The notes under the pieces: model-generated
Database searches by the model: none
Told to the model about the DNA's origin: nothing
Seen by the model: the letters and a program-made list of their open reading frames with translations, nothing else
Source of the DNA: Tremella fuciformis
Taxonomy: Eukaryota; Basidiomycota; Tremellomycetes; Tremellales; Tremellaceae
Direction: 5' to 3'
NCBI GenBank assembly: GCA_032768795.1
Contig: CP136490.1
Location: 3,720,001-3,784,000 of the forward strand
Length of the DNA: 64,000 nucleotides
Part shown: one piece after another, positions 1 to 12,183 of the stretch
How the letters are laid out: every line of letters starts with the position of its first letter
How positions within the stretch are numbered: position 1 is the first letter of the stretch
Translations under genes and position numbers: made by a program

Positions 1-1340
<1,340 letters not shown>

Positions 1341-1849
1341 TTGGAGTACAGATGCAAGTTTGGGCCAAGAAGAGGGGTTCTGGATGGTCTAGCACACTCT
1401 TTTATGCCTGATGGATGAGGTATGCTGTCCGAGAAGAGATTGCGATGAGAGTATACGACAGAGGGCAAGGCGGGTGACCCGGTCCAGTTAGGATCCGGGG
1501 GAAACCGAAGACTCCCCGAAGCTGGGCCGCCATGCCCATCTCGAGTCACAATGCGACTCGCTCCACTCGTAATACCGCGCGTGACGCGGAGCCGGTGCCC
1601 GGACCGCGGACCGACTCGATGCTGCATGGCGTAAGCAGAGAATACGCATGAACAACACCGGCACCGAAGAGAGGAAATGTACGAGTAGAGGCTCTCAATC
1701 ATCTAGAAAGATGGGACTGACGTGTGCACGTGGTCGGCGACACGGCCCGGTCCGGTGCCTGAGTGCGACGCCTCGCCGTTTTCAAGAAGCATACTCGCAA
1801 CGAGCATTCGTTCGTCATTTCAACAGGATCCAGCTCTGGAAGCGCACTC
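1341..1849. other. divergent intergenic region, alpha-glucosidase / oxidoreductase
   Basis: 509 bp between two divergent start codons, so it probably holds both promoters. It has a GC-rich stretch with several CGG and CCG triplets (about 1590-1615) of the kind bound by Zn2Cys6 regulators. No coding sequence or RNA gene is supported. Confidence 0.5.
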
Positions 1850-3795
1850 ATGGCCGCATCGGACATGCCGCCAATAGCGGTAGGGCTAATGGGTACTGTG
1901 AGACGCATTTGTCATGCTGCTTGTAATTCGGCTGATACGGGTCAGGGCGAGTACACCACGGGTATCACCCCTTCTGGGCAGTCCAAGTCGGACAAGAAGG
2001 TGAGCTCCAGAGCGGGCGGCAGCCGGGCCCGGAAGCAGCAATCATGTCGAAGGCGGGAGCTGATAAGCTAGATAGGGGTCGTGGGTGTCACCATGTTCGA
2101 CCTTCGGCGGAGGGGCAAGGTCTCGGAGTAGATCCACGATGTTAGGATGCTCGGCGCCAGCTGATCGTGAGGATTATTATGGCGGGGACCAATGGCAGCA
2201 AGGTGGGTAGTGAGCTTGTATAGTATTCGAGAGCTGACTGGGAAGTTTCCGCAAATCCGAGAACACTTCCAGAAGAACATAGGAGACGTGTACAGAGGTC
2301 TCGATCTCGATTTCTCTGGGTATCCGAAAGGCTCCACGCGAGATGCAGAAGCATGTGCGTCACGAAGACCTGTCCATATTCAGCCACTAACGACTGTTAG
2401 ACAAAGCAGCGCTTGAAAGCTTGCCGAAAGGCTCGGCAGTCATCATATTCACCCCAGATAGCACGCACTTTCCCATCGCCTCCTACGCCCTTAACCTCGG
2501 GCTGCATGTACTTGTCACCAAACCCGCGACGCAGAAATTAGAGGACCACCAGGCGTTGGTAGAGCTGGCGAGTGAGAAAGGACTGATCTGTTGGGTTGAA
2601 CAGTACGCACACTTCGCTTCCTGAAGACAGTTGGCTTATAACGGAACAGTCACAAGCGATTCGAGTGAATTTGGAGAAGCAGACGGGCAGGAGTTACCGC
2701 AGCTGACGGTAGTCCCGCCTACAACGACGCTCGGGCGCGAGCGCAAAGACTCGGCGACTTCAACTTCTACTCGTCTTGTCAGCTCGTTGCTTTGTGGCTT
2801 ACCAAGACTGATGGTAGACATGTCGCAGCCCAAGTTCCAGCTGGAGACCTTCAGATCATGGGCGGGCATCGACTCGGACATCTCGTACTACCTGAACTCA
2901 CACCACATCGATGTGCGTGGCGAAGGAAAGTCGTCGACTGTAGCTGAGCGCAGATACACTGCTGGATGGTGGAGGGTCGTTATCGCCCGACCAGGGTGAC
3001 GGCGAGCGGCAGTACAGGCATTGCCGAGGCTCTCGGGTGTCGCGCTGGGACGGAGGACACCATCACCCTCATGGTGGACTGGGAGAACGTCGAGCGGGCC
3101 GAGCAGAGGGGTACGGCAGTATATACGGCTTCGTGAGTTTGTCGATCATGAACGGAGACTGACAGTGCTGATGCCCTAGGTGGTCGGCACCACTAAAAGC
3201 TGGCGTGCACAGCGAGCAACGGTTCCATTATATGGCTTCGAAGGTGAGTCAGTGTCGGGCAAACAAGCCTTAGCTCATGACAGGGCGAGGTGAGGGTCGA
3301 TCAGGCTCATCGAGGATACAGTGTGGTCGAGGATGACATTGGCAAGGTACGTCCTGGACTGCTATCACGTGGCGGAGCTCACCTGCAGATTGATGTGAGT
3401 GGGGAAGAGACGTTTGATGGCTGCTGAGCCCAGTACAACCCATTCTATGTCAAGTACTCGCCGGACGAGAACGGCTTCTTCGATGGTCAGCGCGGGTATG
3501 GGTACATCTCGTTGGAGAAGTTCATCGGTCAGTCCATCCTTCGTGGGCCTCATCATCAGGCTGACAGGCAGACGCTGCTCGGGCAGTCAGCGCCGGGCAA
3601 GCAACCGCTGCCGACTTCGAGGGAAAAGGCTTGCCAACTGTGCAGGCGACGTGAGTATTGAGGGCGGTGGCATTGTAAGAAGCTGACGGCAGGGTCATGA
3701 CCACTGCGATCCTCCATGCTGGCCGGATGTCGCTGGATGAGAGGCGTAGCGTGCAGATCGTCTCGGAAGCCGACGGGAGGGTCAGGCTGGCGTGA
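1850..3795 (+). CDS. Gfo/Idh/MocA-family NAD(P)-dependent oxidoreductase
   Basis: Predicted soluble sugar or inositol-type dehydrogenase of 420 aa; the substrate cannot be told from sequence. Sixteen exons: 1850-1897, 1946-1999, 2072-2127, 2172-2202, 2246-2354, 2401-2602, 2650-2664, 2713-2777, 2818-2912, 2954-3132, 3180-3243, 3284-3346, 3389-3394, 3434-3527, 3572-3650, 3693-3795. The N-terminus has a Rossmann entry ([14 protein letters not shown]) and [15 protein letters not shown]. The middle has the dinucleotide-fold and catalytic region [24 protein letters not shown] and, after splicing, VEHHKRFDPAYNDA. The C-terminal domain contains [23 protein letters not shown] and [13 protein letters not shown]. 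Read without splicing it looks full of frameshifts, but every break is a GT-AG intron of 38-72 nt. Two exons are tiny (15 nt and 6 nt). It converges with the SNARE gene downstream. Confidence 0.88.
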
Positions 3796-4016
3796 TCGGG
3801 GCGTTGCAAGGCCGGGAGCCGATGATAGATGTATCACATACAGATGATCCGGACCGATGGACCGTGCACAATGTAACCTCTGAGAACTGGTCATGTAGAC
3901 CGCCGCCTTCCTCTGCTCCGGCATACCCCAGCTGGCCGTGCACCCTAGCTGTGCTACCTGGCCAGTTTCCCCGCCGACCCTCCCCCTCGACATACCGCCC
4001 TCATGCGAGGGGAAGC

Positions 4017-4638
4017 CTACCGATACTCCCCTTCGACATCACTCGGTATCCTGCCACCTCCGCCCGCATGCCACAATCTCAAGATCAGCCAGAGGGCCAC
4101 CACGCCGCCGACGATGTACGCGATCATGCGGTACTGCCGTATAGTCGATGTCGCCGCCATGGAGCGCGAGTGATGGCGCGATGTGGAGAAGAGCGAGTTG
4201 GTGAATGACGAGAAGGTGTTGCCCTAAGCGGGTCAGCCGTGTCCCTCCGTATCCCTCCTTATCCCTATCCTCGCTGCAAGCAAGCGAGCAGCTGTGCCGA
4301 GATAGGTGGGAGTGTGTAGGAGCGAGATGCGGCCACTCACTGTCCGGTCCAGCTGGTCGTTTTGCCTGGACGAATCATCCAGGATGTCAATCGTCACCTG
4401 CACTCAGCCCCTCTCCTCTCCTATCCCCTCCTCGCAGTCGCAATCGATCTCTCTGCCTGCCTGCCTGCCTGCCGGCGAAGGCGGGTAGATCTGTGGGAGG
4501 GACGCACGCTGCGCAACGCCTTGATTTTCCCATGTAGCGAGTTGAGCTCCTCTTCATTTTGGTTCTCTAGCGTCTGATCTGTCGTGCTGCTCTCAGCTTG
4601 CGCAGGTAGCTGTACCTCGACATGGCTCACCTCGGCAT
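4017..4638 (-). CDS. Bet1/Sft1-like Qc-SNARE
   Basis: Membrane fusion protein of ER-Golgi or intra-Golgi transport, tail-anchored in the membrane; 116 aa. Exons: 4631-4638, 4508-4586, 4341-4397, 4017-4223. The SNARE heptads run through LENQNEEELNSLHGKIKALRS and VTIDILDDSSRQNDQLDRT, with the zero-layer Gln in the RQN triplet, then GNTFSSFTNSLFSTS. A single C-terminal hydrophobic anchor follows (MIAYIVGGVVALWLILRLW). The size suits Bet1 or Sft1 (about 97-142 aa); I cannot choose between them. The first coding exon is only 8 nt (ATG CCG AG), so the start is the least certain part: an unspliced alternative begins in the same region but shifts the N-terminus. It lies in the same orientation as the ferroxidase gene upstream. 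Confidence 0.8.
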
Positions 4639-5051
4639 GGCGGACTATGCGGAATGCGAGAAAGAGGGAAGGGGGCGGCGCGATTGCCCTGTTCGCCGGA
4701 AGGTGTGTGCTTTGGCGCGCCCGCAGGTATGTATCGGATCCGGGAGAGCAGAGCTGGGAGACTGGAGAGTAGCTCGTAAGGTGTAATGGGCAATGGAGGT
4801 AAGATGAACGATGCCAAGTGCAGATGTCAAGTGGAAGGACGTGCTTCGCGAAAGGAACGGCTTCGGTTCGGCCAGGCGAGGCAGGTGGCAAAACACCACC
4901 CAGACCCAAATACATGAACTAGGTTTGCACCCTATCCATCTGCCTCGCAGCCATGAACACGACTGCATCTGCACTACGCGAGACCTGCAAGCCCGATACG
5001 GCCAGCGAGCCAGATCGTACCCATTGATCCATTCTTATCGACAATTGACAT
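4639..5051. other. intergenic, ferroxidase 3' end to SNARE promoter
   Basis: 413 bp between the ferroxidase stop and the SNARE start on the same strand. It should hold the ferroxidase terminator and the SNARE promoter. I see no gene in it. Confidence 0.5.
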
Positions 5052-7229
5052 CTACCTGCGCAAAACACGAGCCCTCCATCCGTTGGCCTTGGCGGCCTGT
5101 TTCCTGTCCACGGCGCGCTTGACCTCCTCCTCCATGTCCTCCTCGTCGAGCGAGCCCCAGCCGTACCAGATGATGGTGGCGAGGCCGACGAGGAAGGTGA
5201 GGATGCAGCCTGCGAGGGCACCGATGGCCTTGGGTGTCCAGCCCATCTGGAGCGGGAAGGGACCCCATGGTTGACCCTTGAAGTCGGTGGTCGAGTAGGT
5301 GCCAACGACGTTGCCCGAGGTGGGTCGGTCCCATGCCTTGCACTGGTCGTAGATTTGGTCGGGGATCGTCGTGTTGAGCTCTTGGAACTTTTCAGGCGCC
5401 TCGATCATGATGACCGCAAGACCAGCCGACAAGTGCCAGTCGATCTGCGATCAGCTTCGGCCCTGGTACGAGTCAAGCCGTCTAAACTCACGTGGCAGTG
5501 GAACATCCAGGCGCCGGGGTTGTCGGCCCTCCATCGCAGCACGACCTTGCCGGTGGGAGGGATGGTGATGGTGTCGCGTCGTGCGGGGTTCTCCTGGCCT
5601 TCCAATGTGGGCGGGTTCACAACGGTATCGTTGGAGGTGACGTCGAACGACTTCTCAATAACCTGGAACTCGTGTCCGTGCAGGTGGAACGGGTGGAAAC
5701 CGGCATCCCAGTTGTACACGGTGAGCTGAACCATGGCCATGTGCTCGTAGACGATAGCGTTGGTCTGAGCGCCGTAGACGGCAGGGAGGAAGGAGTCATT
5801 GCCAGGCATGGTCAATGCGGTGAACATTGACGCGACGGTGGGCTCCTGGTAGGTGATGTTGTTGAACGAGGCGCGGTTGGTGCCATCGTCGTAGGTCTGG
5901 CAATCAGCTTTGGGTTTCATGGTGGATTGACTACTCACGTCAAAGTAGACGTTGAGCTCAAATTCGATGGTGGGCAGGACAGCAGGTTTGACCTCAAGAG
6001 GCACAAGTTCGGTGTCGTTGTAAGCGATGATCTCGATGACGTTGGTGCTATTGCTCTCAGCAGGAGAGTTGCCTTCGGCATAGACAATCTGGAGCGTGTT
6101 GTTCAGCACAAGGTCATCGGGGACCGTGTCGTACATGTCGGGAGACTGCATGATGTCAACACCGTAATTTGTGCTGGTCTCGTTCTTGGCCGTGATGAGA
6201 AGCGAGTAACGCTGGGCGACCGCCGCAGTGAGGGTGTCGATCTTGTACGGGGCGGTCTCGACTCCGTCCATCTCGATCACGTACATGTCGTGCTGCTGGA
6301 ACTGAATGTAGAACACTGCGAGTCAGCCCCAGGCCATTGCGCCGAGAGAGAAGGTGATTCACTGGCCAGTGCAGCTTGGTTGACGACCCGGACACGGTAG
6401 GTCTTGCCGGCCTCGAAGGTCATGGTGGCGTTGTCATTGACAGCAGAACCGTCCGCGATGGCTTCGGCACTAGGATAGTAGGTCCCGTTGTGCATCACAT
6501 AGATGGCAGCGGCGTCTACCAATTAGCTGACGATCCTCGTTGTCCGGTAAAGTGTCTGTGGACTTACTCGGTACGGGCTCCGCACCGGTGGGGTTCTTCC
6601 AGTTCATGAACTCGTCAATGAGCACGGGCCATTCGTCATGGTACCAGTCGGAGACGACGATAAGGTACTCGTCGTCCCAGGTGACGTTGTCAGAGCGGGT
6701 GACGTTGTCGTGAATAATCACAGCTGCTCATTAATATTTGATCTGATCAGCAAGGGGGAGGACCGACGGGCTCGCAGGCCGTCCACGTACTGGCCCATGT
6801 GATGACCGTGGATCCAGTAAGTACCAGTGTTGAGGCTGGTGTCGATGTAATAGTCGAAGGTCTGGCCAAAGGGAATGGCACATTGTGTGGTGCTGACTGC
6901 GCCATCGTACCAGTTCGAGTTGTTGAACATCATGCCGTGGGTGTGGAGGGAAGTGCCGTACGCAAAGCCCTCGAGGCCGTTGTAGGCGTGGACAACGAAC
7001 ACATCGCCGCGCTCACCGACGAGCGGGGGCGGCCTGTGGTCGGGTCAGCCTCGACCACCGAGTGATCACGAGAGGTCACTCACGGCCATGTGCCATTGAC
7101 ACCGATGACCCGACGTTGTTGCAGGCCGTCCGGGTTGGCCTCGGCGTACGAGATGTTCCAGTAGTGCTCGATGACGGCCGCCTTGGCGAAAGCGGCCGCA
7201 GAAAGGGCGGCGACGATCGCGCTCCGCAT
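5052..7229 (-). CDS. FET3: multicopper ferroxidase, Fet3-type
   Basis: Plasma-membrane copper oxidase that oxidises Fe2+ for high-affinity uptake together with an Ftr1 permease. 631 aa (yeast Fet3 is 636). Exons: 7084-7229, 6768-7033, 6568-6723, 6363-6515, 5939-6315, 5492-5896, 5052-5444. Residues 1-18 form a signal peptide (MRSAIVAALSAAAFAKA). The four copper motifs are visible: LHTHGM, YWIHGHHMGQYVDG, HPFHLHGHEF, and HCHIDWHLSAGL (spliced across the last intron, CAC|ATC). There are many N-x-S/T glycosylation sites. A membrane segment near the C-terminus (AIGALAGCILTFLVGLATII) followed by a charged tail separates Fet3-type ferroxidases from secreted laccases. No FTR1 gene lies next to it here. 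Two ATCTGATA sites upstream suggest control by an iron-sensing GATA repressor. Confidence 0.92.
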
Positions 7230-7491
7230 CGTGTCGGTTTCTTGCTAACGATCGCTCGATGTGTAGTTGCGAGTCGACGGTCGAGAAACGCGAGGAGAGA
7301 GAGAAATGGGGATGCACACGGGGAACCCGACGTCGAGATGAGCGTCCGACTATGTATGTGCGAAGAGGAGCACTCGGCGGTGGTGAAAGGAAAAAGCCGC
7401 AAGAGCCCTTTTGGTCTTTTGGGAGATCCTCTCCGTGTGTGTGAGAAAGCCCGAGAGGAGGGCAGGGCCAAGAAATTCTTCCGCCCGAATT

Positions 7492-7500
7492 ATCTGATAA
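7492..7500. promoter_or_regulatory. iron-responsive GATA factor site (ATCTGATAA)
   Basis: Exact match to the ATCWGATAA consensus bound by fungal iron regulators (Fep1, SreA, Urbs1, Cir1). It lies 263-271 bp upstream of the ferroxidase start. The position and the nature of the target gene fit; binding is inferred. Confidence 0.6.
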
Positions 7501-7926
7501 ACCCTGGGCAGCTGAGGCCTAGTGCAGGTCCCAATCGACGCACTCCGATGACTTGCCAGAGACTAACTAGTTTGTTTCGGTCGAAGGCGGGATGGAAGAG
7601 CGAGAGCGAGGATGGTGAGTGGGTCCCATCGGTAGACTATACACCGGCCTGTTCAGATCCTTCTCCTGTGTATCCTAATGACCCTTTTTGCATGCGTTCT
7701 CCTCCTCGGAGCGAGGAGCAGGGAGGGAGGGCGTCAGACCCGAGAGTATCGGCGTGGGTAGGAAGCGAAGAACAAGGAGAGGAGAGGGCATACTCCAGGC
7801 ACGTCGTTTGTCGGCGTCGATGTACAGTTGCCAAGCCCATGCTCTTCCATTCTGGTCTTTGCAACAAGGGGGGGCGAGGAGTGGGGCGAGGGGAGAGGGA
7901 GAGGAAAAAAAAGTGAACGGAGGCTT

Positions 7927-7935
7927 ATCTGATAG
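7927..7935. promoter_or_regulatory. second iron GATA-like site (ATCTGATAG)
   Basis: Eight of nine bases match ATCWGATAA. It lies about 430 bp upstream of the first site, in the same divergent region, and could also act on the MFS gene. Weaker than the 7492 site. Confidence 0.4.
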
Positions 7936-8786
7936 ACACAGATGGGTCGTACCTCAGTTATTTTCGCCCGAAATCCACTGCCACCGTCAGGGACAATGCT
8001 ATAACCGATTCGGCCGGCCATACGAGCATAGTGAACTCTGCATGATCCGTCAAAAGCGCATCAAACAGTCGTCGTCGTAGCCGAGTGAGTGGTGGATGTG
8101 TAGACATCAGCCCCGCTCGTGTGCTGCGGATATGGAGCAGCATGGCGACCCCATGCTCTCATCTCCGTTCATGATCACAACCCTTCGAGGCCTCGGCGAG
8201 ATCTCGTCCCGAGTAGGTTAGTCGCCGGACCCTCAGGTCCGAGATTGCTTCCATCGGCCGACATCGTTTGATACACCCGCTGGTTGAAAGTCCACGTCAT
8301 GTAGGAAGCGACGGCGTTTGGGCGGCCGAGAGCACGCTCTATTCTGCACGCCTAAACTCTTGCAATCCGGAACAAGCACGGAGGTGCCGGAAGTGCTGGT
8401 GATCTGGATGCCGGACCGGCATGACGGCGGCGCCAGGGGCTAAGGGAGAGGGGGGAGACGGAAATGGCCGAGCGTTGAGTGGTGGAGGCAGGGGTCAGAA
8501 TTCCGAAGCGAGTCAGAGTTTAGCATGCAGTAAGAGAGAGAGAGAGCGCGCATCGATGAGGTGATGAGATGAGTCAAGCATGCCTTAGCAGCGCTTGTAC
8601 CGGTCTGTGCTCTCACTGATCCGCTTCGACTCGACTCTTCGTCTACACACTTGAAGTGTGCAGTGTCGTACTCCTCTCCTCTACAATCTCGACCATCGCA
8701 CGCGATTCAAGAGCGAAGAAGCTACCGGGGTCATCTTTCTTACACTCGCACTCAAGGTCTTTGTCGCACGGCTTATGGTCGGAGTC

Positions 8787-10935
8787 ATGGCCTCGCCCGC
8801 TCACCCCAGCGAGTCCAGAAACGCGTCCACCGACCAAATGTCGGCTAGCACCAGCTCTACGCTGCACTCATCGACGCCCGAGATGGACATCGTCACTCCC
8901 GTCGAGGCCGGCTCGGGCGCTAAGCCGACTAAACGAACTCTGCCTCCAGGCTGCTCACTCGGCCCGCCCGTACCACCCCACCTTGCCGCCCCTCCCGCTG
9001 CCCCCAAGGATGCCCTGCCCCCACCCCACCTCGAGACGAAGAACACCGACCCCTCCGCCGGCATCACCCCGGATACACGGGTGATCTGGGTCGACTTCCC
9101 TCCAGGCGACCCTCAAGACCCTTTCCATTTCAGCCCGGGTCGCAAGCTCGCCATTGTCGCTGTGGCGGTATTCTTCACGGGAATCACTGCCTTCTCCGCT
9201 TCAGCGTACTCCATCGGCGTCGACTCGATGTGCCAGGACCTGGGGTGCACCACGCTGCAGGCCCAAGTCGGTCTCGGGCTATATGCGTGGGGCTTCGGCC
9301 TGGCTCCTCTGGTCTTGGCGCCCCTGTCGGAAGAGTTTGGACGTCGATGGACATATATCGTCGCCGTGCTCATCTATACCATCTTCCATGTCGGACTGGC
9401 AGAGTCAGTCCCTTTCTGTCCTCACTTGCAAGCTCGCTCACGATGCAGAGCCCAAAACACGGCCACGGTACTGGTCATGCGTTTCCTCATGGGCATGGCG
9501 GGCTCTATCGGTGCTACCCTGGTGGGCGGAACCATCAGCGACATCTACAAACCGCAAGAGTAAGTGGGACAATCTGTCAAACGTCACCGAGACTGATGAG
9601 GGAGTCGCGGTTTACCCATGTCGATCTTTGCCTTTTGCGCACTGGCAGGCACGGGCATCGCGCCAATCGGGATGAGCTACGTCGAGGCTGCCCATCATTT
9701 GCGATGGCGATGGATCCAGTGGATTCAAATGAGTCAGTCCCCTTCACTCTATCAGGTCGAAGCACTTCAGCTGACCCAGAAAGTTGCCATGGCCGCATAT
9801 ATCCCCTTCGTGTACTTTACCCTGCCTGAAACTCGAGCGCCGGTGCTCCTTCGGCGACGAGCGAAGAAGTACAGGAAGACGCGTGGGCTCGAAGATGGTG
9901 GACGATACACCGCACGGAGCGAGATCGACAAGGTCGGCTTCGTTCAAGCACTTCAGACATCCGCCATAAGGCCTTTGGGCGAGTCTCAAGCACTTCATTC
10001 AGGGCACGCATCTGACAATCAGCGTTCCTGTTCACCGAACCGGTTGTGCTGTTCTTTGCGATATGGATCTCTATCGGCGTCAGTCCACGTTTCCTATCCT
10101 TGGCACGAGCTGATGGGTAGTGGGGCGTGCTGTACGCCGAGATTGCCGGGATCGACTTTATCTTCTCCAACACGTACGGCTTCGACATCACGCAGGTCGG
10201 ACTGGTATATGTGACACTCGCCATCGGGGCATCGATAGCCTTCGGCCTGAGCTTTGTCCAAGACGCCATCTACAGGTGGGCAGCCACCTCTATGCGGGAA
10301 GGGCAACAAGCTGAGGATGCACAGGCGGCAGCTGCCAAAGATCGGCGTGGAAGCACGACTGTATATGCCGATGGGGGCGGGCATCGCATTGCCTATCGGA
10401 TGCTTCATCTACGCGTTCACCAGCACGCCCAGCGTCCACTGGATTGTCCCGTGTATTGGGCAGGTCATTCTTTTCAGTGAGCCCCTACTCTCCTTCATGA
10501 CGGGGTCGGTCAGCTTCACTAACGATCCAGCGGGCATCCTATTGATCTACATCGCCTGCTTCTCATAGTACGTCTTCCCGCATTTGATTCATGCTGCACG
10601 CAAGAGCTGACATCAGCCTCGCTGAATGCTACGGCTCCTACGCCTCATCAGCCATTGCCGCCCAATCATTCCTACGAAACATGATCGGCGGAGCCTTCAG
10701 CATGTTCACCCACCAAATGTACGAGAACCTCACGCCCCGATGGGCTATCTTCCTCTTTGGCTGTATCGCCGCCGTGCTTGCCGCCGTACCGTTCGTGGCG
10801 TTCTGGTATGGACCCCAAATCCGCGCGCGGAGCAGGTACAGCAAGCTGCTCATGGCTGAAGAGAAGGAGAGGGTGCATAGAGCGCACCATGATGCCGAGC
10901 TCGCCGCGCAAGCTGAAAAGGACATTGTTGCGTGA
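8787..10935 (+). CDS. MFS transporter, DHA1 drug/polyamine-type
   Basis: Twelve-helix proton antiporter of the plasma membrane; 589 aa. The substrate is unknown; polyamines or drugs are likely by family. Exons: 8787-9403, 9449-9559, 9605-9732, 9784-9978, 10023-10078, 10121-10275, 10325-10476, 10531-10567, 10617-10935. A Pro/Ser-rich cytosolic N-tail of about 115 residues precedes WVDFPPGDPQDPFHFSPGRK. The loop 2-3 signature is LSEEFGRRWTYI. HLRWRWIQWIQM, YFTLPETRAPVLLRRRAKK and FLFTEPVVLFFAIWIS match Tpo/Flu1-like proteins. The C-tail is charged. Intron 4 (9979-10022) begins with GC rather than GT (gcgagt). In-frame Met codons exist at 8658 and 8775; 8787 is preferred because it gives a normal N-tail, but this is not proven. 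Confidence 0.85.
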
Positions 10936-11232
10936 ATAGACGTGACTTTTGTGTTGAACGGACACGACAGGACATAGACCGCATTGCATTGTGACACAAC
11001 CATATAGCTCACTTAGCTGTCATACATTCACTAATTGCATCTACAATGTTTGTTGACTGTGAGCTTCTGCCCTGCTACTTGGCAGCAAGGATCGGTCATC
11101 AATTGCATGTGGGGCATCATAGGGGATACAAAGTGTCGCGCGACAAGAGCGGGATTCGCCAAACATGTAGTCTAGACGCGACTTGAGAGAGGTATGAGGC
11201 GGTAAGGGCGGCAGATGGGAAGATGGCCAAGA

Positions 11233-11819
11233 TTAATGCTGCGAGCTGTGGTGGTGGCCGCCCTTGCCCTTCTTGGCCTCCTGGATATCCCCACTCTTAC
11301 ATGCCACAATCTTAATCTTGGGCGCGGTCACCATCTCGCCGGAACTGATATCAGCTCCATCCGCCCTTGTCTTGGCCTGAAATCCCACCTGCCGCCCGTG
11401 GACTCCATCTTGAACTGCGGGTCTTTGACGACAAATGTCCACACATCGTCACAGTTGCGATACGTTGACAAGTGTCCCTTTTTGTCAGCTACACGATCAA
11501 CGACGGACAATTAGCTGACTTTGACGGACGTCTTGGTCTTGACGCCTTTCTGGAGACACTCGGTAAGACTCTTGTCAAACTAGACTCAGCGCATGTCTCC
11601 TCGCCACCGTCTCGATCTTCCTTTCACGACGAGGCTCACCTGCTGCAACACACGCATGGCGAGCTGAGGGGGTATATCACCCTGCGTGATCAACTCGTCG
11701 AGCGAATCAGTCAGCGCCGTGCCGATTCTGCACATCGTCAGCTCCTCTTCGTTCAAGATTGTGCAGTAAGCTGACGATGAGCCGCGGTAGAACTCGTAAT
11801 ACGTCTGTTCGCCCGGCAT
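11233..11819 (-). CDS. TOA2: transcription initiation factor IIA subunit gamma
   Basis: Small subunit of TFIIA, which stabilises TBP on the TATA box; nuclear. 146 aa. Exons: 11640-11819, 11520-11579, 11389-11477, 11233-11344. The N-terminal four-helix part is [33 protein letters not shown] and [14 protein letters not shown]. The C-terminal beta-barrel part is [19 protein letters not shown] followed by [11 protein letters not shown]. The C-tail ends in a His/Gly/Lys-rich stretch. The barrel insert TGGSSGEM is slightly longer than in yeast (about 122 aa in total). It is divergent from MOB4. Confidence 0.93.
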
Positions 11820-12183
11820 CCTGGCTGGCTACCTCAGACGATCGAAATACGAGGCAGAGTCGGTCCGGCAGTCGCGTCGCGTCGCTGTGCTTCGCTTCGC
11901 TGAGCCTCTGGTAGGTGTATTGCTATCTCATACGTCGCACGAGTGCCCCGGTGCCCGTGTGACCAAAACGAGGCGAGCGCTGTGGAGAGGCGGATGAGAG
12001 CGAACGGAGGTGTTCCCGCTTATATACCCCTGGGTGGCGAGTGGTCCCAATATCCCTGAAAGGCGTTTTAAGGCTTTTATCCCAAGTGTCCAAGCTGGGC
12101 GTCATCAATGCACCAGCTTCAGCACGCGACCTGCCTAAACGTCTCTCTGACCTCGAAACGCTGGTGGACAAGGAGAAGGCAAG
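11820..12183. other. divergent promoter region, TOA2 / MOB4
   Basis: 364 bp between divergent start codons. A TATA-like tatatacc lies near 12019. No gene is seen. Confidence 0.5.

Larger units (their letters stand above)
7230..8786. other. divergent intergenic region, ferroxidase / MFS transporter
   Basis: About 1.56 kb without a convincing gene. It holds two iron-GATA-like sites (annotated separately), several purine-rich runs (for example 7870-7912), and a short AG dinucleotide run at about 8533-8546. Open frames here are short and mutually overlapping, and show no splice-consistent protein. Confidence 0.5.

Noticed and set aside
1850..3795. Oxidoreductase as a frameshifted pseudogene
   Set aside because: Every apparent break coincides with a GT-AG intron with a branch site, and the spliced frame is continuous and matches the family throughout.
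5052..7229. Ferroxidase gene as a secreted laccase
   Set aside because: The C-terminal membrane segment and charged tail fit Fet3-type ferroxidases; secreted laccases lack them.
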